DNA of 64,000 nt from Leptospira sp. (GTDB lineage Bacteria; Spirochaetota; Leptospiria; Leptospirales; Leptospiraceae), in contig JAACWH010000026.1 in NCBI GenBank assembly GCA_009991425.1, positions 1 through 64,000 of the forward strand, read 5' to 3'. Numbering within the stretch: the first letter of the stretch is position 1; each line of letters opens with the position of its first letter. Shown one piece after another: positions 35,468 through 44,503 of this stretch. The position numbers were made by a program, and so were the translations under genes. Below the pieces are notes generated by a model. It did no database searches, was not told the origin of the DNA, and saw only the letters and a program-made list of their open reading frames with translations.

Positions 35468-37902
35468 TGGAAGTAAATAAAAAAATATTCATTGGCTTTG
35501 TAATTGCCTCAAGCATTTACCTGGCATTCAGAACTTATAAACAAGAAGGAAATTTATTTACTTCTAAAGTTCAAACTCCTTCTATTCTTTCTCAAACGAA
35601 ATCATCTATACCAATACTTGCAATTGCTCCCATTCAAATTCAAGAATCCCAACTAAAATCCTCAGCTATTGCATTTCAGAACCAATGGAATCTTTGGTTA
35701 GAACTGAATCCATCTTTATTAAAAACAGATTTAGCCGAGCGAGACTATACTTTACAAGACAGACGAACTATCTACAAACAAGAAACTAATAAATCGGGCA
35801 TAGACTTTATCATTTCAGGTCAATTGTCCATAGAAAATGGGCATAAGGTTTTTACCCCTCAGATTTACAGTCGTATTGATGACCAGATCTACACTGAACA
35901 AGCAATTCCCATACAAGAAATGACTGTAAGTGAAGATCTATATAGATCCTTAGATTTTATATTGGGGATGATTGAAAGAAATTCAACTAACAATAATATT
36001 ACTCTTCAAATAGAAAGCCCCTCAATTTTTCTAGAGAACTGGAATGTATCTTCCGATTCATGGGAAAGATATATTTCATTGATTGAAAAGCGTTTGCAAA
36101 AAATTCCAATTGATGCATCTGACTGGGAAGAACTTGCAAAGAGGGAATCAAATTTTTGGTTGCCTTGGGAAGAATTGATACTTGCCAGATATTCTGATAA
36201 ACCGGAATCTTTTGATCTAAGATATTTACTAGAGACCTTTCCGAGTCGTTATTCCAATCAATTCAATCCCATACTTGCAAGGCTTGCTCATAAATTTGCT
36301 ATCAATTGTCTTTCTAAAAATAATCGATACCAAGCTGCCAGCTTAATGGAAGTCGCAAATACTTACTTCATCGGCTCTAATCGAACCTATTCGGTTCAAT
36401 ATGCTGATTACCTTTCTACTGAAGCCAAATTATTCTTAATTGAAAAGGATACAAAATCTGCCCAACTAAGTTTGTTAAATGCTCAGAAAATTTATAAAGA
36501 ACTAAAACAATCAGCTAACGATAATTATATTGAAAATCAATATGAACTTTCTAAGATTTATTATCAATATGGATGGTTGGGTCTGGCTTTTGTTGAGATG
36601 GAAGAATCATCTAAAGCCATGCAATTGCGAAATTCCTACATGGATAGGGTAAATTTTTATAATTTATCTAGAGCGAGTTTCAACCTAGGAACCTTAAGCT
36701 TGATGATGGGCAAAAATTTAGAAGCCATCACATACCTAGAAGATACCATCTCCATTTTACAAAAAGATCACTTGAGTTCTTCAGATTTAATGATACAAGC
36801 CAGAACCAATCTCAGTGCAGCTTATCTTGGTCTTAAGAATTGGAATCAAGTCATTTACAATGGAAGCCAATTGCTTACTGATCTTTCTCTTCTTGAGTTT
36901 AATGGATCAGATTTTGAATCAAAAAATCTTTTTAATTTAGCTGTAGCTTATTCCAATAAGGGAGGAGTTGAAACCTCCAAAGAATATTTAGATCGTTATA
37001 AAAGAATAACACCTTATTCTAAATTGATTGATTTCTCTGAGAATAAGAAAGAAATTTTTCCAATCATCACAGAATCTTTAAAATTCGGTGAATCTTTCCT
37101 TCCTTCTTTCGAAGAAAAAATAATCCGATCCTACACTGGAAAATACCGTATTGAAGGTCAGAGCCAAGATATCAGATCCAGGACTTATTTGGATCGATTA
37201 GAAGATCATGATATCTTTATGCAAAATCTTTTAACGCAGACTGGATCTAATCAAATCAATATGCATAAGCTCAAGGAAATATTAGATATTTCTTCAGGAT
37301 TTGAATCTGGACAAAATGTCCTTTTCGTGGATATTGGACCAGCACTGGGAAATCTAAGCCAACCTGCTGTTACATCTATGAGTCTTGTAAATAAATTTCC
37401 TGAAATGCAAATGTTATTAATCGAGCTTCCTACAGATGTGGAATTTTTTCTAAAGCAGACAGAACCTGCAGCTAGAGCAAAAGTCATTGAAAATAAACAA
37501 ATACATATCATCCAAGGTGACGGGACTACTCCTCTAAAGTCTTGGTTCCAGGGAAAATCTGAATCATCCTGGGTTTTGAAAGATCGAATCAAACCTTCAA
37601 CTCTTGGTAAATTAATTATTATTCGTGCTGCTAACTCTATCGATATCTATGAACCATCTTCGAAAGTTTTGCCATTTATTGAGAGTTTAGTATCCGACTT
37701 TGATCAAAACAATGTCATTGTATTATTCAATAAAAGTATATTCGCTAAACCGAAAAATTGGAATAGATTGCAACTCTTCGGTTCTTTCGCATCAAGAGGT
37801 TATTATCACAATAGCCAAAGTTTGGATCGCCAAGGAGAGCCAGCTTATCAATTAAATTCACTACCGCTAAGAAGGAGATTCCCTATTCATGAATCCTATT
37901 GA
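35467..37902 (+). CDS. Membrane-anchored TPR protein with methyltransferase-like C-terminus
   Basis: This 811-residue protein has an N-terminal membrane helix (residues 7-20), then a long region of TPR-like helices (about 200-530). The C-terminal 200 residues read like a Rossmann methyltransferase: VLFVDIGPALGNLS (glycine-rich loop), LLIELPTD (acidic strand end) and IIQGDGTTPL. SAM binding is inferred from that pattern only. No ATG is in frame near the start; TTG 35467 is the best start, and its possible ribosome site is inside the preceding hairpin. It overlaps the next gene by 14 bases. Confidence 0.6.
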   Translation: MEVNKKIFIGFVIASSIYLAFRTYKQEGNLFTSKVQTPSILSQTKSSIPILAIAPIQIQESQLKSSAIAFQNQWNLWLELNPSLLKTDLAERDYTLQDRRTIYKQETNKSGIDFIISGQLSIENGHKVFTPQIYSRIDDQIYTEQAIPIQEMTVSEDLYRSLDFILGMIERNSTNNNITLQIESPSIFLENWNVSSDSWERYISLIEKRLQKIPIDASDWEELAKRESNFWLPWEELILARYSDKPESFDLRYLLETFPSRYSNQFNPILARLAHKFAINCLSKNNRYQAASLMEVANTYFIGSNRTYSVQYADYLSTEAKLFLIEKDTKSAQLSLLNAQKIYKELKQSANDNYIENQYELSKIYYQYGWLGLAFVEMEESSKAMQLRNSYMDRVNFYNLSRASFNLGTLSLMMGKNLEAITYLEDTISILQKDHLSSSDLMIQARTNLSAAYLGLKNWNQVIYNGSQLLTDLSLLEFNGSDFESKNLFNLAVAYSNKGGVETSKEYLDRYKRITPYSKLIDFSENKKEIFPIITESLKFGESFLPSFEEKIIRSYTGKYRIEGQSQDIRSRTYLDRLEDHDIFMQNLLTQTGSNQINMHKLKEILDISSGFESGQNVLFVDIGPALGNLSQPAVTSMSLVNKFPEMQMLLIELPTDVEFFLKQTEPAARAKVIENKQIHIIQGDGTTPLKSWFQGKSESSWVLKDRIKPSTLGKLIIIRAANSIDIYEPSSKVLPFIESLVSDFDQNNVIVLFNKSIFAKPKNWNRLQLFGSFASRGYYHNSQSLDRQGEPAYQLNSLPLRRRFPIHESY

Positions 37903-38995
37903 AAGTTTAGTTCTTCTCATTGGACTTCTTCTAAGTTGTGTATTTCTCTTTTCCGTATTAGGAATTCATTTTCAGATTGTATCTAATTCACTATCCAATG
38001 AAAAAAATAATAAAATTGAAACTAAGGTAATAACTGAGTCCCAAGATACATCTTCCCAATTTGACAAGCAATTCAGATGGTTCATTCTTTTTTTTATTGC
38101 TATATTGATGCAAGTATGGATTGCAGAATTAAATTCAGATAAGAAATTTGCTGCCCTAGTCATCGAGAGTTTACCAAATGCAATTTTGAATTTTACAGTA
38201 TTTTTCCTATTTGCTTTTTTATTCTTAGAAAAACGAAATCTTTGGTTTTTAATTTTTGTTTATTCATGTTTTTATTTTATCAATGAATTGCTTATTCCAA
38301 AAGTATTCAATTATAATGCTGAATTAAATTTGAGTAACATCTTAGTTTTAAGATACTATGTTGGAATAATAATTCCTTTGCTTGCTGGTTATATTTTCTA
38401 TTCAAAGGACATCAGATTAAATGAAGTAGTTTCCAAGCCTATTATTAGCATTAATGAATTGTTTCTTTTCATTTTAGGTATATTAAGTATATCTTTCTCT
38501 TCTTATTTTCTTTTACAGATTTCAATTACAGATTTTTTTGAGTCTATAACTCTCGGAATTTTGTCGGGTATTTTTAGTAGTCTTGTGTTTTTAATCGTCT
38601 ATTATCTTTGGGGGCAATCACTTCATAAAGAAGTTGGAATTTTAACTTGTTTTGCATCTGGATATACAATCACACAATTTCAATCTGTCGCGACACCATT
38701 TGCTGCTTTATTTTTACTTTTACTTTCTTTATCAATTTTGTTTACTTTTATTTTTTATTTTCTTGTTCGGAAAAGTTTGAGTCCTCTATGGGTCTTGTTA
38801 ATTATTTTTCCATTAGCTGGGCTTCTCTCTTATCTATTGCAACCATGGATAGAATTAAGAAGTCTAACGAATTATGATGGCATGAATTCATTTTCCATTC
38901 GTTTATTTGAAATATATATACTTACATTTGTATATGCAATAAGTATATGGTCAATAGTTGGATTGGGAATTCTAATCGACAAAATAAGAAGATAA
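37889..38995 (+). CDS. Polytopic membrane protein, unknown
   Basis: I do not recognise this 368-residue protein. It has roughly nine or ten hydrophobic helices spread over its length and short loops. Its ATG is inside the last codons of the TPR/methyltransferase-like gene (14-base overlap), so the two are co-translated and probably form a membrane pair. No transporter or polysaccharide-export signature stands out. A 48-base gap separates it from fabI. Confidence 0.6.
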   Translation: MNPIESLVLLIGLLLSCVFLFSVLGIHFQIVSNSLSNEKNNKIETKVITESQDTSSQFDKQFRWFILFFIAILMQVWIAELNSDKKFAALVIESLPNAILNFTVFFLFAFLFLEKRNLWFLIFVYSCFYFINELLIPKVFNYNAELNLSNILVLRYYVGIIIPLLAGYIFYSKDIRLNEVVSKPIISINELFLFILGILSISFSSYFLLQISITDFFESITLGILSGIFSSLVFLIVYYLWGQSLHKEVGILTCFASGYTITQFQSVATPFAALFLLLLSLSILFTFIFYFLVRKSLSPLWVLLIIFPLAGLLSYLLQPWIELRSLTNYDGMNSFSIRLFEIYILTFVYAISIWSIVGLGILIDKIRR

Positions 38996-39043
38996 AAAGT
39001 ACTGATATTACAAATACTAAAATTTAATTTTTGAAAGGGATTT

Positions 39044-39880
39044 ATGGATTATAATTTATCTGGCAAAACATTTCTCATTACTGGAATTACCGATAGGGCA
39101 TCACTAGCACTTCCTGTTGCAAAAAAAATTCAATCTTTGGGTGGCAATTTAGTTTGTACTGCTTTGGGTCTTACGCCTCATCATGATAATCTTTCAGACA
39201 AAGCAAAGGAATATCTAACTAAGACTTACAATGATTTCAAGGCTGCAGTGAGTGAGGAATTAGGTTCTTCCGTTAAGACTTATCCTTTGGATGTAACTTT
39301 AGATGGAAGTATAGATGATTTTGCGAAAGCTCTTAAGTCTGATGGAATTGAATTGGATGGTTACTTACATTCTATAGCTATGGATAAGACAATTCGTGCT
39401 GGAGTAGTTAAACCTCTCATTGAAGTGACCCGTGACGAATTTATGGGAGCCATGGATGTGTCTGCCTATTCATTGATTTCTCTGTCAAGAGCCTTAGTAA
39501 CAACTTCTGTATTAAAAAAAGGTTCATCCATTGCCGCATTTAGCTACTTAGGTGCAGAAAAAATTGTTGTTCACCCGTATAAGAATATTGGTGTTGCAAA
39601 AGCTGCCCTAGAAAGAATAGTCTTTGAATTATCCTTCGAGCTTGGAAAGTCACATCAAATTCGAGTCAATGCAATTCGATTCTCTCCATATACAGCAAGT
39701 AAGGCGGGTGGTGCTATCCAAGGGCTAGGTGATGCAGTCGCACACTGTGAAGAAGCAAGCCCTCTTGGAAATGCCCAACCAGAAGACTTAGCACTTGAGA
39801 CAGTTTATCTGCTCTGTCATGCTGGAAGAATTACCGGAGAGATTCGCCACGTAGATGGTGGATATCACATACGAGGTTAA
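39044..39880 (+). CDS. fabI: Enoyl-ACP reductase, FabI type
   Basis: This 278-residue short-chain dehydrogenase catalyses the last reduction of fatty acid elongation. It shows the FabI features: NAD-binding FLITGITDRASLALPVAK, HSIA (about residue 110), SYLGAEK, and the active-site pair YKNIGVAK with Tyr seven residues before Lys. INAIRFSPY and GGYHIRG round it off. The nucleotide loop GITDRASLA differs slightly from the enteric GVASKLSIA. Triclosan response cannot be judged from this. A hairpin follows its stop. Confidence 0.9.
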   Translation: MDYNLSGKTFLITGITDRASLALPVAKKIQSLGGNLVCTALGLTPHHDNLSDKAKEYLTKTYNDFKAAVSEELGSSVKTYPLDVTLDGSIDDFAKALKSDGIELDGYLHSIAMDKTIRAGVVKPLIEVTRDEFMGAMDVSAYSLISLSRALVTTSVLKKGSSIAAFSYLGAEKIVVHPYKNIGVAKAALERIVFELSFELGKSHQIRVNAIRFSPYTASKAGGAIQGLGDAVAHCEEASPLGNAQPEDLALETVYLLCHAGRITGEIRHVDGGYHIRG

Positions 39881-39893
39881 GAATTTATTTTTT

Positions 39894-39933
39894 AGTCTGA
39901 ACTTTTTAAGCTGATTTTAAAATGGTTCAGACT
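39894..39933 (+). terminator. Terminator between convergent fabI and murD
   Basis: AGTCTGAAC (39894-39902) and GTTCAGACT (39925-39933) pair perfectly over nine bases, with a further AT-rich inner stem in the 22-base loop. TTTTATT follows on the plus strand, so it fits termination of fabI. It ends one base before the murD stop codon, so it may also protect the murD mRNA end. Confidence 0.7.
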
Positions 39934-39934
39934 T

Positions 39935-41308
39935 TTATTCAACAGCACTGAATAAGATTTGACTTAGATCTTTGAAGTGCTTTCCTCTTTCTTCAAAATT
40001 TTTAAACTGATCGAAACTCGCGCAAGCGGGACTCAAAACCACCCAAGTATTTTCCTGCTTTGTCTTTGTCCAAATACTTTTAATGGAAACTAAGGCTTCT
40101 TCCATTCCTTCTACAAAACTTACCTTGTCTCTGAGGATATTGAATTCTTTACGCCAATGAACTCTCGCTTCTCCAAAGATATAGATGTGACAAGGTATAT
40201 TCATAAGAGTAGTCACAACAGAAGTCATATCCTCAGATTTAGATCTACCTCCCATTAGTAGAATTAAATTAGATGAAGAAGGATTGAAATTTTTCAACCA
40301 GGCCATTAGGCTATGGACATTCGTTGATTTTGAATCGTTAACGAAAGTCCAACCAAAGGATCGCATAAATTTTTCAAATCTATGTGCGAGGCCTTGGAAG
40401 GATTCGATTTGAGTTTGGATATTTGTTGCCTGTATACCCAAAGATTCTGCAAGAAGAATGCTAGCTGCCAGATTCTCCAGATTATGGTAGCCTTCTAAGG
40501 AGAAATTTTGTATGCTATAGTTTGCAATCTTTGTTCGGATGCGTAATTGCTCTGCCTCAATGATCGCATCGGCTCCTGGATCATCTCCAAATAATTTAAC
40601 CTGACATTTTAAATCCTCTAGCTTAAGTTCCAAATTAAAGATAGTTTCTCTTTTGCTAACAAAAATATGTTGAGGATTACTTTCTTGGATGATTCTTCTT
40701 TTTGCTATTGCATATTTCTGCATAGAACCATGTCTTTCCAAATGGTCAGAAGCTAAATTTAGGATTGCGGATGCATCCAGATCTAGAGGTAAGGAATCTT
40801 CCAATTGATAGCTGGATAATTCTAAGACAGCAACTGGGATATCCTTGTCTGCAAATTCACTAAAGGCTCTTCCTATATTTCCTCCCAATTGCGCTTTGGG
40901 GAAATCCAATAAGCATAAATGATGAGTGAGGGCAGTCGTTGTTGATTTGCCATCTGTTCCTGTGATTCCAATTATTTTGTTAAAAAATTTTGACCTAGCT
41001 AGGTCGATCTCAGATTGAATGGGAATTCCTCTTTCTCTTGCTAAAACCAGCCAAGGATGTGAGGGGGAAATACCTGGGCTTTTGACAATAGTCTTAATAT
41101 TTTCACATAGTAGAATCTTAGTAGCTTCCTCTTCACTATCCAGAATTCCTTGTGGATCTTTTGCATCCACCAAAATGGGGCTTTCTCCTAGGCGAGTCAA
41201 TAAACCAAAGGCAGCTTTACCAGAAATACCACCACCTAGAACAATTGATTTCAGATTTGTCTTTTCCATGGAAATTTCATTAAACTCTAGTTGACTTACT
41301 TCTTCCAT
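39935..41308 (-). CDS. murD: UDP-N-acetylmuramoylalanine-D-glutamate ligase
   Basis: MurD adds D-glutamate to UDP-MurNAc-L-alanine in peptidoglycan synthesis. Clear marks are the N-terminal Rossmann loop VLGGGISGKAA, the ATP loop GITGTDGKSTTTALTHH, ELSSYQLED, LNLASDHLERHGSM, and NDSKSTNVHSLMAWL in the C-terminal domain. I place the start at ATG 41308 (457 residues); the frame is open upstream to 41371, which would overlap the divergent STAS gene, and ATG 41269 is another option. No other mur gene is adjacent, so it is a solitary cell-wall gene here. Confidence 0.93.
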   Translation of the reverse strand: MEEVSQLEFNEISMEKTNLKSIVLGGGISGKAAFGLLTRLGESPILVDAKDPQGILDSEEEATKILLCENIKTIVKSPGISPSHPWLVLARERGIPIQSEIDLARSKFFNKIIGITGTDGKSTTTALTHHLCLLDFPKAQLGGNIGRAFSEFADKDIPVAVLELSSYQLEDSLPLDLDASAILNLASDHLERHGSMQKYAIAKRRIIQESNPQHIFVSKRETIFNLELKLEDLKCQVKLFGDDPGADAIIEAEQLRIRTKIANYSIQNFSLEGYHNLENLAASILLAESLGIQATNIQTQIESFQGLAHRFEKFMRSFGWTFVNDSKSTNVHSLMAWLKNFNPSSSNLILLMGGRSKSEDMTSVVTTLMNIPCHIYIFGEARVHWRKEFNILRDKVSFVEGMEEALVSIKSIWTKTKQENTWVVLSPACASFDQFKNFEERGKHFKDLSQILFSAVE

Positions 41309-41348
41309 CTTTTTATATTGAAAGTATACTATTCTAAGGGCTTTAAAA

Positions 41349-41681
41349 TTGCTAAAACACAACGTCACCAATGGAATACTAGTAGTTTATCTGGAAGGCA
41401 GATTAGATGTATCTGTAGCCAACGAGGTTGAAGAGAATCTCGCTGACCTAATTGATAATGGTGGACATACTAAAGTATTACTCAATATGAAAGATGTGGA
41501 TTATATGTCCTCTTCTGGTTTTCGTGCATGTATTTCAACTCTGAGAAAACTGAATGCGAAAGATGGACTTCTTAAAATTTGCAATATCAAACCTGCAGTT
41601 AAGAGAATTTTTGATGTAATTGAATTGACTTCACTATTCGATATTTCCGAAACTGAGGAAGAGGCACTTTCTTCTTTCTAA
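41349..41681 (+). CDS. STAS-domain anti-sigma factor antagonist
   Basis: This 110-residue protein is a single STAS domain like SpoIIAA/RsbV. The phospho-acceptor loop reads DYMSSSGFRA (Ser54-Ser56). In the usual DSSG motif the first residue is Asp, and here it is Ser. When unphosphorylated, such proteins bind an anti-sigma kinase and free its target. It starts with TTG 41349, with AAGGG eight bases upstream. There is no kinase next to it, so its partner may be the anti-sigma factor at 47001-47432 or one elsewhere. It is divergent from murD. Confidence 0.85.
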   Translation: MLKHNVTNGILVVYLEGRLDVSVANEVEENLADLIDNGGHTKVLLNMKDVDYMSSSGFRACISTLRKLNAKDGLLKICNIKPAVKRIFDVIELTSLFDISETEEEALSSF

Positions 41682-41731
41682 GCTCTGCTTAGTGAGATGG
41701 AAGCTTTTTTCCTTTTAACGAGTGGCAAGTT

Positions 41732-42493
41732 ACGAATCCAGTTCTTTACAAAATTCTCGATACCAAAAAGGAAGAAATCGACATTGCTAAGTCATTAGCG
41801 ATATCGATTCATCCTCCTGCTAAACTTCCTATTTATGACTTTTATTCTGCTCTAAGGGCAAAATTCCCAGCAGTCATAGCTGAATGCAAAAAGGGCAGTC
41901 CTTCGGCAGGAATCATCCGCTCCAATTATGATCCAGTCAAGATAGCAAAAATTTACGAAGGTTCGGGAGCTTCTGCAATATCGGTTCTTACAGATTCACG
42001 TTATTTCCATGGTTCCCTCAATGATCTTGCAAAAGTTTCTGAGGCTGTAAATATTCCTGTTATCCGAAAGGATTTTATTATCGATAGAATTCAAATAGAT
42101 GAGGCCAGGTCATATGGTGCTTCTGCTATACTATTAATTGTACGTATTTTAGAATTTAATCAACTAAAGGACTTATTGGAATATGCGCATAGTCTTGGAA
42201 TGGGAGTTCTAGTTGAGACCCATAATAGGAATGAAGTCGAAATTGCTGTCTCTGTTGGAGCTGAAGCTATTGGAATCAACACAAGAGACTTAGATACATT
42301 TGAAATCTATCCAAACCTTATCCAAGAATTAGCTGAGTTCGTTCCTAAAGATAGAATCATCATTGGTGAATCGGGAATTCATTCCAAAGCTGATTGGCAA
42401 AATTTAGAGGGAGTTGTCCAAGGATTATTAGTTGGAACTTATTTTATGAATGCTGAAGACATCAGTCTCGCTTATAAAAATTTGTTTGCTTAG
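41732..42493 (+). CDS. trpC: Indole-3-glycerol phosphate synthase, non-standard start
   Basis: TrpC forms indole-3-glycerol phosphate in tryptophan synthesis. The frame open from 41696 reads (T)NPVLYKILDTKKEEIDIAK, then AECKKGSPSAGIIR, SVLTDSRYFHGS, VIRKDFIIDRIQI, GINTRDLDTF, IGESGIHS and GLLVGTYFM: a full TrpC barrel with catalytic Lys in CKKGSPS and KDFI. No ATG, GTG or TTG is in frame before 42176, and TGA stops the frame at 41693. An ACG at 41732 sits where Met is expected. Either ACG starts it, or an upstream ATG (41697, other frame) is joined by a one-base shift at the T-run 41705-41710. The gene is otherwise intact. Confidence 0.85.
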   Translation, partial: TNPVLYKILDTKKEEIDIAKSLAISIHPPAKLPIYDFYSALRAKFPAVIAECKKGSPSAGIIRSNYDPVKIAKIYEGSGASAISVLTDSRYFHGSLNDLAKVSEAVNIPVIRKDFIIDRIQIDEARSYGASAILLIVRILEFNQLKDLLEYAHSLGMGVLVETHNRNEVEIAVSVGAEAIGINTRDLDTFEIYPNLIQELAEFVPKDRIIIGESGIHSKADWQNLEGVVQGLLVGTYFMNAEDISLAYKNLFA

Positions 42494-42495
42494 TT

Positions 42496-43128
42496 TTATT
42501 CAATAATTTCTTTCACACTCGTTCTCATTCTAATCACCAAGACAAGTAAAATCAAAATTGCACAATCAATATTCACAATTATAGGGAAAAGCAAGGTGGT
42601 AGGTGTAAATTTTTCTAATGAGAAAATCACTAACATATTTCTAAGAAAAAATATGAAATAAAATAATAAATTTTCTTCATATGGCTTATTTATGGATTTT
42701 CTGAGGGTAGGTAAGAAACCAATCGTGTCCACAGTTGTAAGAATAACCGTTGCCCAAAAAGGATCATTGCTTAGATACCAGATAGGTATAGAACTAAGTG
42801 AGATGAACAAATAAATCCAATCCAGAATATAGATTTTTAAAGCAGCTTTATTCTTAAAAGCAAGATAAGCAACATAAAATGTTATAATCCCTGATATTCC
42901 TATAGGGATAGCTCCGATTCCTCCTCCTCCAACCAAAGTTGCTAGAAATACTATAAAAGTTGTTAAACTCCAAATGATCCAAGAAATAAAATGAGGCAGG
43001 ATAGTTTTATTTCGAATTTTTAGAATATAAGGAAAATAGTTTAATAATGTAAGGATTATTGCTATTCCTGAAAAAATTTGTAAAATGGGAATAGATATTA
43101 ACTGAAAATCGATTAGAGGATTAATCAA
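42496..43128 (-). CDS. Membrane protein, PQ-loop-like, unknown
   Basis: This 210-residue protein has about seven hydrophobic segments. FPYILKIRNKTILPHFISWI then IWSLTTFIVFLA resembles the PQ-loop/SWEET-like motif family, with a second partial match near FLPTLRKSINKP. Substrate and role are unknown. It ends two bases after the end of the convergent trpC gene, leaving no room for a shared terminator. Confidence 0.6.
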   Translation of the reverse strand: MINPLIDFQLISIPILQIFSGIAIILTLLNYFPYILKIRNKTILPHFISWIIWSLTTFIVFLATLVGGGGIGAIPIGISGIITFYVAYLAFKNKAALKIYILDWIYLFISLSSIPIWYLSNDPFWATVILTTVDTIGFLPTLRKSINKPYEENLLFYFIFFLRNMLVIFSLEKFTPTTLLFPIIVNIDCAILILLVLVIRMRTSVKEIIE

Positions 43129-43168
43129 TGAGTTTTATTATGAATTAATTTGAAGTGAATTTTTAAAT

Positions 43169-43213
43169 AGAAAAGACCTCATGGAAAATATTTATTTCCG
43201 CGAAGTCTTTTCT
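43169..43213 (-). terminator. Hairpin downstream of the lipoprotein gene
   Basis: AGAAAAGAC (43169-43177) and GTCTTTTCT (43205-43213) pair over nine bases, with an inner GGAAA/TTTCC stem. Read on the minus strand it lies 27 bases after the stop of the lipoprotein gene at 43240-44457. The outer stem ends with TTTTCTATTT, so it fits an intrinsic terminator. Confidence 0.65.
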
Positions 43214-43239
43214 GTAGTAGTTTTAAATATATGGGTAGA

Positions 43240-44457
43240 TTATTTTCCTGAAAAATTCAAAACAACTTCTCCTCTTTTGGAAGATACAATCGCTAGATCA
43301 TATTTACCAATGTATCGAAAGCCTCTATCTTTTTTATAAGACAGCTCTTCACTGAACATAGATTCTTTCCCAGGATAGGTAAGTTCCCACTCAGAAGCTT
43401 TTTCATCAGATTTCCTTTCATTGATTTGCTTTACAGAAGTAAATTCAATTAAATCATCACGAAATGAGATTGCTTCTTCGGCTGGAAGACCTGCGAATTT
43501 TAAAATCACAGTATTTTCTTCAGTAAGCTTAAACCATTCTTCTTTGATTTGCTTGCCCGCTTTTCCACCAACTAACTTTGCCCAGTCTTGGATCGCTTTT
43601 TCTCTTGCAACGTCCATAGTAAGGTCTGCACCTCGTCCTTCTGAGGATCCTGAACCAAATACCTTTCCATCTCCCCATAATTGAATCATTTTATAAGGAC
43701 CAGTTACAGCAGAGCTAAGAATGTCCATAACCTTGCCATCCGGAAGCTTTACCTTTCCTTGGTCTTTGGATGAAACATAAGCAATCACAAGAACTTCCGC
43801 TCCAGCTTGTTGGGCAACCTCCACCAAAGGAGAACCAGATTCTATTTCATCAAGACTGAGGTTTTGCAAAGATGGATTTTGTTTCATCAATTTCGAAATT
43901 TGATTGGAAGAAACGATTTTGTTTCCTCTAGAACGAAGTGCTTCGGAAAGTTCAGCTTCTGCTTGGTTCTTTGGATCACCTAACTTTAAAGTCTTTGATC
44001 CAATAGTTCCACCAACCAAGACAACCATTCTAGGATTGCCCACATCATCAAGTAATTGGTCAACCGCTGTGGAAAGTCGAGTGAGTTCCACTTCGCAGCG
44101 AACGGTTAATCTGAGCATAGGCTGAGTATTGAGTTTAAAATTCTCTTCGCCTAGGATTTCATAATTTTTTACGAAAGCATCCGTCTTTCCATAGAGTTTG
44201 GAACCCAAAGATTGACCGTCTGCAACTCCCGTTTTTTGAGTGATTTGTTCACCGATGATTTTACGAACTGCATTGAGTTTCGCATCTTTAAGTGCTTTTG
44301 ATTTTGCGAGAGCACTATCTCCCTGATAGATCGGGGCTTCCCCTTGGACTACTGCAACATTGCTTGCCGCATCGACTTCAGCAGTTTTAGTAGAGCCGCC
44401 TCCACCACAGTTTTGTAATAATAACAAGATACCTAAAGTATAAATAAGATTTTTCAT
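43240..44457 (-). CDS. Lipoprotein with FlgT-like N-terminal domain
   Basis: This 405-residue lipoprotein has lipobox LLQNC, giving a lipidated Cys near residue 17, followed by a Gly-rich linker. Residues about 35-125 (GDSALAKSKALKDAKLNAVR, QITQKTG) resemble the domain shared by FlgT_N and LPP20-type lipoproteins. Residues about 130-270 (ELSEALRSRGNKIVSSNQIS, QQAGAEVLVIAYVSS) read like the FlgT middle or CsgG-like domain. Its task is unknown; a periplasmic or outer-membrane anchoring role is likely. It starts with a clear AGGAG site and ends at the hairpin above. Confidence 0.7.
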   Translation of the reverse strand: MKNLIYTLGILLLLQNCGGGGSTKTAEVDAASNVAVVQGEAPIYQGDSALAKSKALKDAKLNAVRKIIGEQITQKTGVADGQSLGSKLYGKTDAFVKNYEILGEENFKLNTQPMLRLTVRCEVELTRLSTAVDQLLDDVGNPRMVVLVGGTIGSKTLKLGDPKNQAEAELSEALRSRGNKIVSSNQISKLMKQNPSLQNLSLDEIESGSPLVEVAQQAGAEVLVIAYVSSKDQGKVKLPDGKVMDILSSAVTGPYKMIQLWGDGKVFGSGSSEGRGADLTMDVAREKAIQDWAKLVGGKAGKQIKEEWFKLTEENTVILKFAGLPAEEAISFRDDLIEFTSVKQINERKSDEKASEWELTYPGKESMFSEELSYKKDRGFRYIGKYDLAIVSSKRGEVVLNFSGK

Positions 44458-44490
44458 CTATATCTCCTCATCTAAAGAATCCTCTTATAT

Positions 44491-44503
44491 ACGAAATTTT
44501 CGT
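44491..44503. promoter_or_regulatory. Palindrome between divergent lipoprotein and ychF genes
   Basis: ACGAAA-T-TTTCGT is a perfect 6-1-6 inverted repeat in the 165-base gap between the divergent lipoprotein gene (34 bases away) and ychF. It is too small for a terminator and has no T-tract, so it may be an operator. The regulator is unknown. The rest of the gap has no gene. Confidence 0.3.

Noticed and set aside
42176..42493. Short protein starting at TTG 42176
   Set aside because: It is the C-terminal part of trpC; the frame and TrpC motifs continue upstream to 41732.
43421..44125. Plus-strand frames opposite the lipoprotein gene
   Set aside because: They are antisense shadows with no ribosome site and no family resemblance.
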